Below, piece by piece: positions 36,430 through 51,333 of a stretch of DNA of 64,000 nucleotides; the first letter of the stretch is position 1; the number at the start of each line of letters is the position of its first letter. The notes beneath the pieces are model-generated. The model saw only the letters and a program-made list of their open reading frames with translations. It was not told where the DNA came from and did not search any database. A program made the position numbers and the translations under genes. The DNA comes from Paramecium tetraurelia (lineage: Eukaryota; Ciliophora; Oligohymenophorea; Peniculida; Parameciidae), in assembly GCF_000165425.1 (NCBI RefSeq), contig NW_001799388.1, forward strand, positions 124,001 to 188,000, given 5' to 3'.

Positions 36430-38395
36430 ATGGATTTGAATTCAGATGAATTTTTTTTTGGTATAAACAAGTCTTTGTACTTTAAAACTGAAGAATAAAA
36501 GAATGAAATGAAAAAAATGGATCCAGAGTACATTACTAGGACGTATGATATAATAAAATGTTAAGCGGAACCGATTTTGTATTATTGCCCAATTCTCCTG
36601 AATTCATTAACCACAACGAACCATTTGAACCTATGTATATACCAAAGCAAACAATTCTGGAGGAAAGTCTAAGAAGAGAGATTGAAAGAATATGTTTTGC
36701 AGATACTTTGTTGAATAAAGTAGTTTTCGATTGTGCAGATCCTAGTCCTTTTAATAAGGTAAATTAGTCAAAAAATGTTAATTTTTATAGGATACTGATC
36801 CAAATGTCTATGGATTAGAGGTATTGCCTTTTTATATACCTTAAACAAAAGAAGACACAACTTTAGTTTTTGAAAGTAGATTTGAAAGTGGGAATCTAAG
36901 AAGAGCAATTTAGATGTAAAAAATGAATAAAGAATTTTAGATGCGATTACGAGTATAATCTAATTCTCAAACCAGATTATTACACAACAATGAATACTTA
37001 ATGGTTTTACTTCTCATTATCAAATACGAGAAAGGATGTCGAGTATCGGTTCAATATAATAAATATGATGAAGCCTGATTCGTTATACAATTCAGGAATG
37101 AAACCCTTAATGTATTCAGAACAAGGAGCAAAGCATAAAAGTATAATATTAAAATATTATTAGAAATTGGGTGGTTTAGAGATGGACATGAAATATGTTA
37201 TTACTAGAACAATATGAAAAGAAAGAATGGTGGGTATTATTACACTTTGACATTTGCAGTCAAATTCCAATATGATTTTGATTGCATTTATATAGCTCAT
37301 TGTTATCCTTATACATATACTCATTTGTGTAGGTATTTGAAACAATTGGAATCTGATCCAGCAAAAAAAAATAGAGTGAAAAGAAAATAACTTTGTTAGA
37401 CAATTGCTGGAAATACTTGTGATTTTTTGATTATTGGTGATTTTAATAATGGGAAAGAGAAAAAGGGTATTGTTATTACATCTCGAGTTCATCCAGGAGA
37501 AACTATGGCTAGTTATGTTATGGAGTATATGATAGATTTCTTAACTGGTAATACTCATGAAGCGAGAATCTTGAGAGAGAATTTTATATTTAAAATTGTT
37601 CCAATGCTTAATATTGATGGAGTTGTAAATGGAAATTATAGATGTAATTTAGCAGGTGTTGATTTAAATAGATAATGGATAGATCCTAATAAAAAATAAC
37701 ATCCCACTATTTATCATACCAAATAATTAGTTAAAAAAACAAAAGAGGAAAGAGACCTAGTGTTATTTTGTGATATCCATGGTCATTCAAGGAAGAAGAA
37801 CATATTCATGTATGGATGTTCAGGAAAGGATCCGAATAGAAAAGAATTAGTGTTCCCTATGCTCAATAGAAATAATTGTAGTGTCTTCTCATTCAAGGAC
37901 TGTTGTTTCTTACTCTAGAAAGATAGAGAAGGGTCTGCAAGAGTAATTATGAATTATCATTACTAAGATTGCTCTGTGGAGAGAATTCTCAATAATTAAT
38001 TGTTATACACTAGAAATGTCATTTTGTGGAGCTGATTTTGGTAAATACGAGTATTTTCATTTTAATTTGGATATCTACAAAGAAATTGCTTAATCATTTT
38101 GTCTGTCTATAATCGATTGCTATGAACCAGAATAGATCAAAGTTAAGTAGGTGATGGAAGAGATAGAGTAGAACAGTCTGAAGAATCAACAAAAAGATGA
38201 TAAGAACAATTCAGGAGATGAAGGATCCGATTACTCTAATGATGATCCAAAGGAGTAAGCAATGCCCCAGTAAATTCAAGTTTAGACCAATGATTAATGT
38301 AATTATTTATTAATGTCTATGTAGAATTGGGTTCATAGACCAAAAAACTTAAAAAAATACCACTTCTACCTCCAAAGAAGAAAAAAGGACTATGA
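36430..38395 (+). CDS. Cytosolic carboxypeptidase (CCP/AGBL), tubulin deglutamylase type
   Basis: Six introns (23, 32, 25, 23, 25 and 26 nt) leave 603 aa. The CCP N-domain is clear: [42 protein letters not shown], then [13 protein letters not shown]. Peptidase M14D residues follow: zinc site [11 protein letters not shown], substrate Arg in [15 protein letters not shown], second zinc His in [15 protein letters not shown], and the catalytic Glu in [14 protein letters not shown]. CCPs remove glutamates from tubulin tails and C-termini, tuning ciliary microtubules. The C-terminal 110 residues are polar and low-complexity, ending in a Lys-rich stretch. Confidence 0.94.
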
Positions 38396-38436
38396 ATATG
38401 CATTAGAATAATTAACTGATTAAATAATTTAAATTT

Positions 38437-39124
38437 ATGAATTATCCACCTTGGGGGACAGTCATGGGATAACCATTTGGTGTTCCAGCTTATTCTAACA
38501 TTGGATTCGTCTTCGACAGAAATAAAATCCATGAATATCAGTGTTATTGGCCCAAAGAAGAAACTGGTTTAGCAAGAGATGTTTATATTGGATTTAAGTA
38601 TATCTCAAATCTTAATTTAGATATCAATGTGTTGAATATGCAAGAAGATTTCTAACCTTGTATTTTAAAGCTGCCTTCTAAGATGTTCCACATGCCCATC
38701 ATATTTGGGCACTTGAGACAATAGAAGATTGCACAAAAGAAGAAGGAACGTTCCCTTTTGTCAATTTCCCAAACGGCTCTAAAGAGTTTGTTATTCATTT
38801 TATGTAGACCACCCAAGATTGGAGATATCATCATCTATCCTTACTCAAAGGAACAAAGATTTGGCCATGTTGGAGTTATTATCAATGTGAATTTGGAAGA
38901 AAAGATTGTTGATATTGCTGAACAAAATTACGAAGAGGCTGGATGGGAATGTCCAGAATATGCAAGAAGATTGATCTTGAAAATTTAAGATGGATAGTAT
39001 TTCATAACAAATAAAAGAATTGGGTTATATTTCAATTTTATCCTATAGAAAACCTTATGATAATTGGGACGCCAAGGAAGAAATATTTGGATGGAAGAGA
39101 ATAGACTTTAACCCAAAGCTATGA
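38437..39124 (+). CDS. CHAP-domain amidase, glutathionylspermidine-amidase-like
   Basis: Three introns (23, 22 and 25 nt) leave 205 aa. The protein is a stand-alone CHAP domain: GQPFGVPAYSN at the start, catalytic Cys in GFKYQCVEYARRF, His in FGHVGVIINV, and acid/Asn block DIAEQNYEE; it ends IFGWKRIDF. This order matches the N-terminal amidase half of glutathionylspermidine/trypanothione synthetase-amidases, which hydrolyse polyamine-glutathione conjugates. The ATP-grasp synthetase half is absent, so an amidase or related thiol hydrolase is inferred. It lies 41 nt after the carboxypeptidase. Confidence 0.86.
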
Positions 39125-39231
39125 CTGTTAATTTAATTCATTTTTGAATTCTAATTGCTCTAAAACTTATTATATAATTTTATGCTAAATGTTAATTAAA
39201 ATTTGATTCAAAAATTGAATTAGCAAGTTAA

Positions 39232-39695
39232 ATGAAAAGTAAGAAGGAAATTATAAAGATATAACATTCCTCAATAGAGATTAAAAATATACTTAAAATA
39301 GTGATATCTTCTTACTGACAATTACTTCAAAGTCTCATCCCATCTATCATAAATGATATTTTTGAATTTCTATTCATTTTTAAGGATCCTAATATCAAAA
39401 TTTCTGAAACTTCTTTTCCCAAATTATTGATCCTTTAAATCCTGTTTGAAGTATCGAATTTAATATATTAAAACATTTAAGGTAAATTATTCTCAATTGT
39501 AAAGAAAGAATAAAGCATAAAAGAAATGCAATTAAATATATTCTAGCCATCCTCATGACATTTGAGAATGCACAATGTGATATGGATAATTATCCTTTGA
39601 TTTTTGTTCATTTTATATTGAAATATAGATATTTATATAAAAACTTTCAACAAAATAGGGTTAGTTGTCAAGTACTTGAAGAATTCTAGATTTGA
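39232..39695 (+). pseudogene. Coding-like fragment with in-frame TGA
   Basis: The frame from ATG 39232 meets TGA near 39336, but immediately after it runs a coding-like stretch (LIPSIINDIFEFLFIFKDP, FPKLLILQILFEVSNLIYQ), a 23-nt GT...AAG intron, and NAIKYILAILMTFENAQCD to TGA 39693-39695. No intron of usual length removes the internal TGA. It may be a decaying gene or one whose 5' structure I cannot resolve. No family recognised. It is convergent with the pseudokinase remnant. Confidence 0.4.
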
Positions 39696-39731
39696 TTAAG
39701 TAATTTCTTATAATATTACCATATATAATAA

Positions 39732-41230
39732 TCAAATTAAATCACAATAAAGACTGTATATAAAAATTTCCAATTCAGATTAAAAATGATTTTATATAGA
39801 ATTTTTAGTATCTGATAAAGTTTTTTCATACTCACTATCTATGATTTTTTCAATTTCATAAATTGCATTTTATTTAAAATCAGCTAAATCAACCATTTTA
39901 TTAAAAACATTTTTATCAAAATCATTAACGAATTCAGTATCTACAATAATATCATGACCTAATTGATAATTCTAATTGATGTAAAAATTTAACTAATTCT
40001 AAAATTTTGATATTTCATTCTTATAGTTATTTTAAAGGGAGTCAATTTTTTATAATAAATTTTTAAACTTTGCAGTCAATTTATCAAAAGATTGTTAGTC
40101 ATATGTATATTCAGGACTCAGATAAAAATGTTATAATAAAATTGCTTTTAGAACTGAATGAGTTAATTGAAAACTATATTTTTTGTCCTTAAATAACTCA
40201 TTCAAAGCTTTGATCTATTCTTAATTCCAAGACATATTATAAATAGACTAATCTTAATCATCTTTTAATCTATCGTTGTAGTTGATACCTTGAATTAAAA
40301 GTTCTAAATTGTCTTAAGTAACAACTTATTTACTATTTATAAGCTAATATAATTCTTATATTAGTTGTATTAGATTTTAATTATCTTTTTATTTCTTCGC
40401 ACACGAAGAGTTATTAGCAAATTAGATTGATAAATCGAAATTAATAAATCTCACATCTATATATTTAAAGCAATTTACAAAATATAAATCTTTTTTTGAT
40501 ACTATTAAAATATTATCAGCACTTATATTATTGAGATATAATTAATGATCATGCCAAATTAATTATTTTTCCATAAAAATACTCCAAATTAATATTTAGA
40601 CTACCTTTATTTATATCTTATCTATTTTACCTTTCTTAAGCTTTTCAATAAATATCTTAAGTGGCAGCATAAATCTATGATTACCTAGGTAATATTAATA
40701 AGTGGTATTGTTTTCATCTTCTTTTAAACCATTTGGTTGATTGTTATAATATTAATTCTGATGTATGAAATTATTTTTTTAATTTTCAAAATACTCCTTC
40801 ACCCTTTTAGTTTGATTATTAGTGAAACTATTTTGACAGAATTTAAGAAAGTAAGGAACATCCAAACTCAAAGGTTAGTTTTATTAATCTTTATTTTCAC
40901 TCATTCTAATTTTTATAGAATTAGAATTTTTAAATAATAATTATTAAATGCAAACAAGAATCGGAATTGAATATTATTACAATTAAATACTTTAGAATTT
41001 AGAAGTTTTTAGTTTACTAATACTTTAATAAATTCATAATAGTATTCATACTAATCAAAGGCAGAATCCAATTCAACATCCTTAATGGTGAAGTTTTATT
41101 TCTTTTTGGAGATATATACAATTTTAAATATTTCCTATTCTACGTAATATCATTTAAAGGATAAACTGTTTTATATAAGGATGATGAATTTGAAAGAAAT
41201 GTTGGTATCATTAATTTCTAATTAAAAAAA
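39732..41230 (-). pseudogene. Degenerate protein-kinase-like gene (pseudokinase or pseudogene)
   Basis: N-lobe features (IFKIVYISKKK, then FTIKDVELDSAFDQYEYYYE and NNIQFRFLFAFNNYYLKI) are in one frame, while the rest (from about ATG 40948, MSENKDQQNQPL, to TGA 39732-39734) is open in another. The junction has a TGA with no GT before it, so no intron joins them. In the C-lobe the catalytic loop reads YLNNISADNILI, where kinases have [11 protein letters not shown], and the DFG position reads INFDLS; both catalytic Asp residues are lost. Either the locus is a pseudogene or the downstream part survives as a non-catalytic protein. Upstream of 41190 the frame also breaks. Confidence 0.58.
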
Positions 41231-41610
41231 TATAAATGAAGAATATGATTATAAAGTTGGTATACGAAATTTATAAAAAATTGTAAAGCAAGAGACTTTA
41301 GTGGATTTAAATATTTTTATTACTTTTTTCTCATCTAATGATATTAAATAATCATAAGCAGCATAAAAATAAAATACTTATTCTAAAATATAAAGAAACA
41401 ATAAAGAATTAACAAAAGATAAAATTTAGGAACATCGGAATTTTTAAAATTTACAATAGAAAAAATGCAAATATATATTGAAAGAGGATTAAATTCAAGA
41501 AATTATATAAATTCTTATAATTAGATAAAAGAAATAGTTAATTTTTAGTTTTAACTTTAGAAGAAGAAATAAATATGAATAATCATAAAATATTGAAAGA
41601 GAATCTAGAA
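41231..41610. other. Gene-poor spacer
   Basis: Only short coding-like shreds are seen, for example plus-strand YKDDEFERNVGIINFQLKKY near 41175-41235 that ends at once in TGA. No complete gene. This may be further decay of the neighbouring kinase remnant. Confidence 0.4.
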
Positions 41611-42000
41611 TCAATAAGAGATTCTAAACCCACACTCTTTACACTTAGATTAGTAAAAGTAGTTTTGAGTTGCACAAACTCTACATTGTTTCATGAAATC
41701 GAAGTTTTTATTTACTGTTTCTTATTATGTGTATGACAAATTTTCTAGGAAAAGAGCCTGATGGAATGCAGTTTAATCTTGTGAGTTACTTTCTACACTG
41801 TCAGCAGTACTATGTCCACTACCTTTAAGATCAGGTTCTTCTAATTTTAATGTTTCTATAATGCTGGGTTATTCAAGAGGAATAAATTTAGTGCCTGGAG
41901 TATCCCTTGAAAAAGTGTGGCAACGATTGCAATACTTTCTGAAGGAATAGTTGAGGTTTTTGCATCCAATACATATCCAATCTAGAGGTTTATGTTACAT
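41611..42000 (-). CDS. Small RanBP2-type zinc-finger protein
   Basis: An intron-free frame of 129 aa. The N-terminus has DWICIGCKNLNYSFRKYCNR followed by CH, a RanBP2-type zinc finger (W-x-C-x2-C ... N-x6-C-x2-C). The C-terminus has a second four-Cys cluster, QCRVCATQNYFYQSKCKECG. RanBP2 fingers bind ubiquitin or single-stranded RNA depending on subtype. The polar linker between the two clusters is Ser/Glu-rich. Its start lies 50 nt from the Tubby stop, same strand. Confidence 0.85.
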
Positions 42001-42050
42001 TTTTATTGAATGAATATATAATTTATTTATTTATTTAATGACAAAACAAT

Positions 42051-43850
42051 TCATTCACATGCAATTTTGTAGTCAAAACTGGTTAATGCAATTTAAAATG
42101 CCTGTAAAGGAGTAATAGGATATTAGAAATCTAAATTAAAAAGATCATCTCCAACTCTCCCAAATTGCAGTAAAATATTGTCCTCCTTATTATCGACTAT
42201 GAGTTGAAAATTTTTGACACTTGGCTTATCTACTCTTTAGTAGAAATTAAGAACAAAAGCCTTGTGTTTGCTATTCCATTAAGGGGGCCGATTGACATAT
42301 GTTGCAATATGATCTCTGTTGTTATTTTAAAATTCCTTCAGTATTCCATCCTTGGAATTAGTTGGCTTGAAAACATAAAGTTAATCTTCAGCATCCAAAT
42401 TCGGCATTAAAACCTTAATAAGAAGTATAAGATACCACCATTTTTCTTGGCCCTTTGGATCCTAGAATATTGCTTTCATATTAAACGATGCCAAGTTGTT
42501 ATCGAAGTTTAGATTGATCCTTTGTTTTATCAGGATTCAACCCTGCATCATATAAGACAAATTCAGTTCCCATAAAATTACTTCTGACTTTGCCGATAAA
42601 ATTATTCCCTTTTTCCAAATCCTCTCTTGACATAGATATTATATAATTGCTGGTGTTATTACAAGCCCTCTTCTTTGCACTCATCAAATACAAAAATCCA
42701 TTTGATAAGTGAAGATGATATTTTGGATAAAATCTGCTCATTCCACTTCTATCTCTCTTGATTGTACATTAGATCATCCCTCCTTTGGGAGCTGGGTTTA
42801 AAAGAAAATGCTTCTTTCCGTGGGGAAATTCAATGGAAGGGAGAGGCTTTGGATATGGACAAGTTTGTTTAGGTTATTCTTAATGAACTTATTGGATTTC
42901 TTGCTTACTCTGTTATTATTCTATAATTTCAGATGTATCATTAGTGAGATCCATTTAAACTTTGTCATGCTGCTGTTTCAATTCTTTCCTTATCTCTTAT
43001 TCTTTTTATTACTGAGACAACAATCCATCGTCATCCACATTCTCATCTTCATCTTGAACTATAATTTCTTATAACTCCTGATAATTATTATTATTTTATA
43101 TTATATTCTCCTCTTCTTAATTTGTCTATTTTTAAATTATCACCTCATCATCTTGAGCAATATTTTCTTTTGGTCTGGTTTCCTAATTTTCACTTTACAC
43201 AAATTATATTTTATGATTTTGCTTTGAGAGTTGAGGTAAAGAATCATCTTGGCTTAATTATTGTCCAGGCTCATAATATTGGTTATGATTATTTCCAATA
43301 ATAGCAAACTTAAATATTAATGGATACTTACTTTCTCAATTTCTAATTCGAAATCCTGACCATAGGTAGACTCATTTTGACCAAGTTTTTTTTTGTACTG
43401 TTTATTGTTCTATAATACACTTAGCTCTTAAAATTCTAATGTAGGCAGTGGTTTTGTATATTATTAAGGCTATAAATCATTTTATTGCTTTATACCTTTT
43501 GTTCCTCCTATTTATTTTGAGTATCTACTAATGGATTTGTATATTTTATTGTGTCTTCCTATTCTGGATCTGAATTAAATTAAACTAAACTTTCAACCAT
43601 TTCATCATTCTATTTGATTTCAATTTCTGCATATTTCTTTTGTATTTCTATCTCTTTCTGTAACTCTTAAATCGATTATTACTTATTAAATTCTACTCAA
43701 GGGCTTACTTTCTTATTTAGGCTCTTCTTTTGTTTTCGCTGAAAACTTTGTGACATTCGATCGACCTTTCGGTTATTATCTTTAACTAGATTAAGGATTT
43801 TGGTTGGCAGATTCTTAAGCATCTTCTATGAGTTAAGGATTAAGGAACAT
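42051..43850 (-). CDS. Tubby-like protein
   Basis: Four introns (25, 26, 23 and 22 nt) leave 567 aa. The C-terminal ~260 residues form the Tubby barrel: KGGMIQCTIKRDRSG, YPKYHLHLSNGFLYLMSAKK, NFIGKVRSNFMGTEFVLYD, YESNILGSKGPRKM, FVLNFYQRVDKPSVKNFQL, LQFGRVGDDLFNLDFQYP, and the family-invariant end FQIALTSFDYKIACE. The barrel binds PI(4,5)P2, and Tubby/TULP proteins deliver membrane cargo to cilia with IFT-A. The N-terminal 300 residues are Gln/Glu-rich and disordered, as in other family members. Confidence 0.95.
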
Positions 43851-43892
43851 ATTAGACTATATTAATTGATAATGTAAATATCAATTATTAAA

Positions 43893-44886
43893 TCAATCAG
43901 TAGCTCTAGATACGAAACATGACATAGCTATCTAAAAGGCCTGCAAAGGTGAGATCGGCCATTAGAAATCGAGATTGTATAATCCTTTTTCAATTTTCCC
44001 CAAAAGAAAAAATACTTTATTATTATCTTTTTGGCACAATTATAAATTCTTAGACGACGCTATCAAAGCTCTATTGTAAAATGGTAAAACAAACATCTTT
44101 GCTTCTGAACAATATTCTGCTTCTCTATTCTAAAATTCCTAAAAATTTTTTGGTTTACTCTCGAAAAATTGAAACTTTTGTTAGCGGTATTCAAACATCT
44201 AATTGCTTTAGGTTATTTCGGGTAAGTATACCTAATTTCCATAATTTAATTACTTTAATTTTATGGGGTTTCTTCAATCCATTTTTTTAATAATTAGCTC
44301 CTCCTATGCATAATCTATGCATACTAATTGTAGAACATTTTTTAGGATTTATCTTGTTATCCAAAAATATAAAATTTTAGCCATATTTATCCCATTTTAT
44401 TTTGCCAGCAAAGTAATTGATTCCAGTTGACTTAAAAATAATTTTCTTTTTTTATTTGATGTCTATTTATTCAGCAGTTAACATTGGGTATTCAAAAATA
44501 GACATTTCATATTTTGAATTTTACTTTGATGATCTAATTTTACGAATTTGACATTGTAATATACCCTCATTTAAAATTGGCTATAGAATAAACTAAATTT
44601 TATCAAATGGAATTCTTATTTGTTTTATTGGATTTGGGTAAGCAAGTTTATTGCTTTAACCTAAGTTCTCTGCGCTCTGTTTTTCAATTTCATTTTCAAA
44701 TACTGAGTATTGAACAGAGAATTAAACCTTCTCAGATTCTTCATTTTTATCCTAATTTTTCTTCACCTCTTTCAAAAGAGTTTCTTTATCATTTGACTCA
44801 AATTTTGAAAGAGTTACATAATCTTAAGACTAAATTTAATTGCTCTTTGATCCACTGAATATCTAAGGAATAATTGATTTATTCAT
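43893..44886 (-). CDS. Divergent Tubby-like paralog
   Basis: One 22-nt intron leaves 323 aa with no internal stop. It aligns along the whole Tubby barrel of the gene downstream, but weakly: AYPNPIKQIRIPFDKIQFIL versus PYPKPLPSIEFPHGKKHFLL, GILQCQIRKIRSSKQN, NYFAGKIKWDKYGQNFIFLD, KMFVLPFYNRALIASSKNLQ, GLYNLDFQWPISPLQAFQIA. The invariant C-terminus (SFDYKIACE) is replaced by MSCFVSRATD. The Gln-rich N-terminus is short. The two genes lie head to tail 42 nt apart, so tandem duplication followed by fast divergence is inferred. The open frame argues against simple decay. Confidence 0.82.
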
Positions 44887-45321
44887 AATAAAATTATTTT
44901 AGTTTTTTAAGTATTAAAATGAATTTTATTGTGAAAAATTTTGAAAAAAAAACAGAATAATAAATTCTAATAGGCTTAATTTTCGATTTTGAATTTTGAA
45001 AGGAATTATTTACTTGTCATTTATAAATATATTCAGTTTTAAACAAAGAAAGATGGAAATTTATATTTATTGCCTCATAATGTGAGTCTGTTAATTAAAT
45101 TTGTAAATTGAATGCTATTTATCTAAGGAATTCTTGAGAATGGATTGTTATTGTAATTTTAAATAATAAAATTACAAGCGCTAAATATTGTTCTATATAA
45201 TATATTCTGATAATAGAAGTCTCAAGAGTTTGATAATATTATATATTTACTACCCTGAGCTTAGGTTGCTTTATATTTATGGATAAATGTTATAATTTAT
45301 TATAAAATAAAAATTATTGTT
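44887..45321. other. AT-rich intergenic region
   Basis: Between the divergent starts of the second Tubby gene and the gene at 45322. No open frame of note; it presumably holds both promoters. Confidence 0.5.
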
Positions 45322-46180
45322 ATGAGCAAGATAAACAACTCTTATTTAGATTTTACAAAGTAATACAGGAATCTTAGAGAAAAACCAGTTTTAGAGGCTT
45401 ATGATCGAATTGATAATCCAACAACTAAATTTGATAATTTCTTGAAGACATCAACATTTTCTAAAAGACTTGAAAAACCTTCATAAAATCAATCAGAATT
45501 ATAATCAAAAAAGAGAGGACCTACAAAATCTGATTACTTTTTTATAGAACATAATCCAAGATTTAAAGAGGATTAAAATTGCAATTAAAAGATATTTGGA
45601 TAAAAGTAAACTCAATTTCATAGTGATATAATTGAAAATATCAGAAACGATTTTAAATAAAAAAATTATTCATTTCATTATCAACCTGATAAGTTAGATT
45701 ATTCTAAAGATTAAGGACTACCAATATAACCTAAAGAGAGAGTTAAAGAATTATAATTGGTTAAAAAGGAATAAGAATTGCATAGGTCTTTGAGGTAGGA
45801 TGCAAATTTCTTAAATAGAAAAAAAAGGATATTGGAAAATCTGCATAAGAGTGAAACCTTAACTCAAAATAAGCATAGAAACATAAGTTAATTTTTATAA
45901 ATTAATGTTAGGTTATGATAAATATCGTAATTAGAATGAAAGTCTTGAGTTCAACAATAGTAATACTATTATAGGAGATAAAATGAATTTATCTTTCCAT
46001 CTATCGAAAGATTGGAAATGCAAAAAAAGATCTGAAACTTCAAGACTTGATACTTTTGAAAGAATCTTAAGTCTATAGCCAACAAATATTAAAGTGAATA
46101 TAGAGAGAATGAATTATTTAAAGTTCAGAGAAAACTGCGGGAGGGATTACAAAATTGTAAATTTAACAAAAGATGAATGA
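45322..46180 (+). CDS. Hypothetical protein, 276 aa
   Basis: One 28-nt GT...TAG intron leaves 277 codons ending in TGA. The protein is highly charged (Lys, Asn, Gln, Arg). It has a likely coiled coil around residues 150-190 (KERVKELQLVKKEQELHRSL) and the C-terminal motif FRENCGRDYKIVN, reminiscent in style of short C-terminal motifs in axonemal proteins. I do not recognise a family and the ciliary suggestion is weak. Confidence 0.72.
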
Positions 46181-46288
46181 TGATTTTTACTAAACGAAAA
46201 ATTTATTCACTACATCTTCGAATAAGTTTAGTATATTTTAGCATAAAATTGTGTTAGAGAATCAATCTATTTTCTTATTTTCTATTAT

Positions 46289-49631
<3,343 letters not shown>

Positions 49632-49704
49632 TTACTAATATATTTTATATTAATAAAATAAATTGTATTAAATTATTGGATATATTTTATATATTATGTA
49701 CCCA

Positions 49705-50272
49705 TCAATATGGTTTTACAAACCCTGTTGGGAATTCAGTAGCAGTCTTGAATTCCAACATCTCTGGGTATCTGTATCCCTTGTGATACAACTCTCTGCT
49801 TAACACTTACCACAATCCAGGTTTCATCACAGATAATTATGTTCTTAATTGATTAATAATTTTATACCTAATGTACTAACCATCAACAGTTGGATCTGCA
49901 ATGATCTTAGTAAACAATTTATTCGGAATTGGAGAAGTATAAGCCTTCCATAACACCAACATATGAACAGATGCAAGGATTGGCCCATAAGCCTTATTGG
50001 CTCCTTTTCTATTGGCTCCTGCAAACAACCATTGTGTTCCTATAAGGGAGAATGGCAAAAAGGCCAAAGGTGCAGAAACAACGATATCATTCAATACTTG
50101 ACTGCAGTTTTTGAAATTGAACAACATCTAGGGATTTTAGATAGCCATTCCTTACTTCTCTACTTAAATATTAATCCAAAAGGACTTCCATCACTTCATA
50201 GTATGATTCAATGCTCATTGCAATGTCTGATCTTGTGCCACCAACATATGAATAGAAGTTGTTCTTGAACAT
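49705..50272 (-). CDS. Hypothetical protein, 171 aa
   Basis: Two introns (28 and 24 nt) leave 172 codons. The middle has a moderately hydrophobic segment (APLAFLPFSLIGTQWLFAG) and GPILASVHMLVLWKAY, which could be one or two membrane helices; the C-terminus is soluble (YHKGYRYPEMLEFKTATEFP). I recognise no family. The composition, better conserved in style than its neighbours, recalls ciliate-specific subunits of mitochondrial complexes, but nothing in the sequence proves this. Confidence 0.75.
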
Positions 50273-50606
50273 TACTTTATTTTTATTTTATTAATCTCAT
50301 TTATATGTCTATTATAAATCTCTTTTTGAGAGCTTATTTTGGTTTTTTTAAAATAAACTGTCTTTCTACTCCAATCTATTAAATCTGACTCTATATCTCT
50401 ATCAAAAGTAAATTGATACATTGAAATATGATTATTTGCTTAAATAATATGCAGATTTAATGAAGAAATACCTCAAATTTATAGGGCCATTCCTAATAGT
50501 TGTTTAGGTTATCATAAAATGGTTAGACTATTTATTATAATATTCTAAGAGGACTTTTAAAAACATTATGATTATATTTTATATTAATGTAGACAGATAC
50601 ATAGTA
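50273..50606. other. AT-rich intergenic region
   Basis: Between the start of the 171-aa gene and the stop of the next minus-strand gene. Nothing coding or repetitive was recognised. Confidence 0.5.
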
Positions 50607-51289
50607 TCAATATTTAACATTTTTTACTTGCTTTGTAATAATTTAAGACAGTTTTACTAACTCTTAAACATAATTAGCTGATAGTTGATGAACTTCTGAT
50701 TAAGTACTGTGATCAACTTTACTTCGTAGTTCTATCAATTCTTTTAAGGATAATTTATCCTAAAGAGTTTTTCCAGAGCCTTTATTAAAAACAGGTTTTT
50801 CTGTGATGGTGCTTGAGAACGTGGTTCTCTTTGGTTAAGCCTTTGTTGATTAATATAGGGGCTAGTTACTAATAAATCTATATTTATAATAGCATTACGG
50901 TTGAATTAATTTGGTTAGCTAATTAATTTCATTGTTTCCAAGACTCCCTATTTTATTTTATAACCCACTCATCTTTCTAGATGAATCATTTATACCTTTT
51001 TTTTGATTTGATCCATTTTGTATTTATGTAAACCCATTGCCATTATTCATCGATTTAAGCAATTCATCAAATGAAGGAGCACTATTAATAAATATGTTAC
51101 CCACCTTTTTCTATGTTGAATATCAGTATAGAGAGAAGATTTGGAGGATTTCTTAACAGAACTATCCTCTTTGCGGTTGCTACTTACTTTTAGGGTACTG
51201 GGACTGGACATTCTAAGATACAAAGAATCACGAAATTTATTCAAATTGAAGTCTTGCTCATTCCCTAATGATTCTTTCTAAGTCAACAT
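50607..51289 (-). CDS. Ser/Asn-rich hypothetical protein, about 212-219 aa
   Basis: A 23-nt GT...TAG intron near residue 70 joins the N-terminal exon to SAPSFDELLKSMNNGNG; a further 21-nt in-frame segment at about residue 130 (GTAAT...ATAG) is probably also an intron. The protein is basic and Ser/Thr/Asn/Gln-rich with a predicted helix near the end (LQDKLSLKELIELRSKV). No domain recognised. A disordered regulatory or structural protein is the most that can be said. Confidence 0.68.
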
Positions 51290-51333
51290 TAACGATATAA
51301 TAAAAATTTAATAATTTTATATAAAACATTTAA

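Noticed and set aside
43893-44886. Second Tubby gene as a pseudogene
   Set aside because: First impression from frame changes; placing a 22-nt GT...TAG intron gives one intact 324-codon frame.
49963-50268. Plus-strand ORF of 101 aa
   Set aside because: Shadow of the minus-strand 171-aa gene, which splices cleanly over the same bases.
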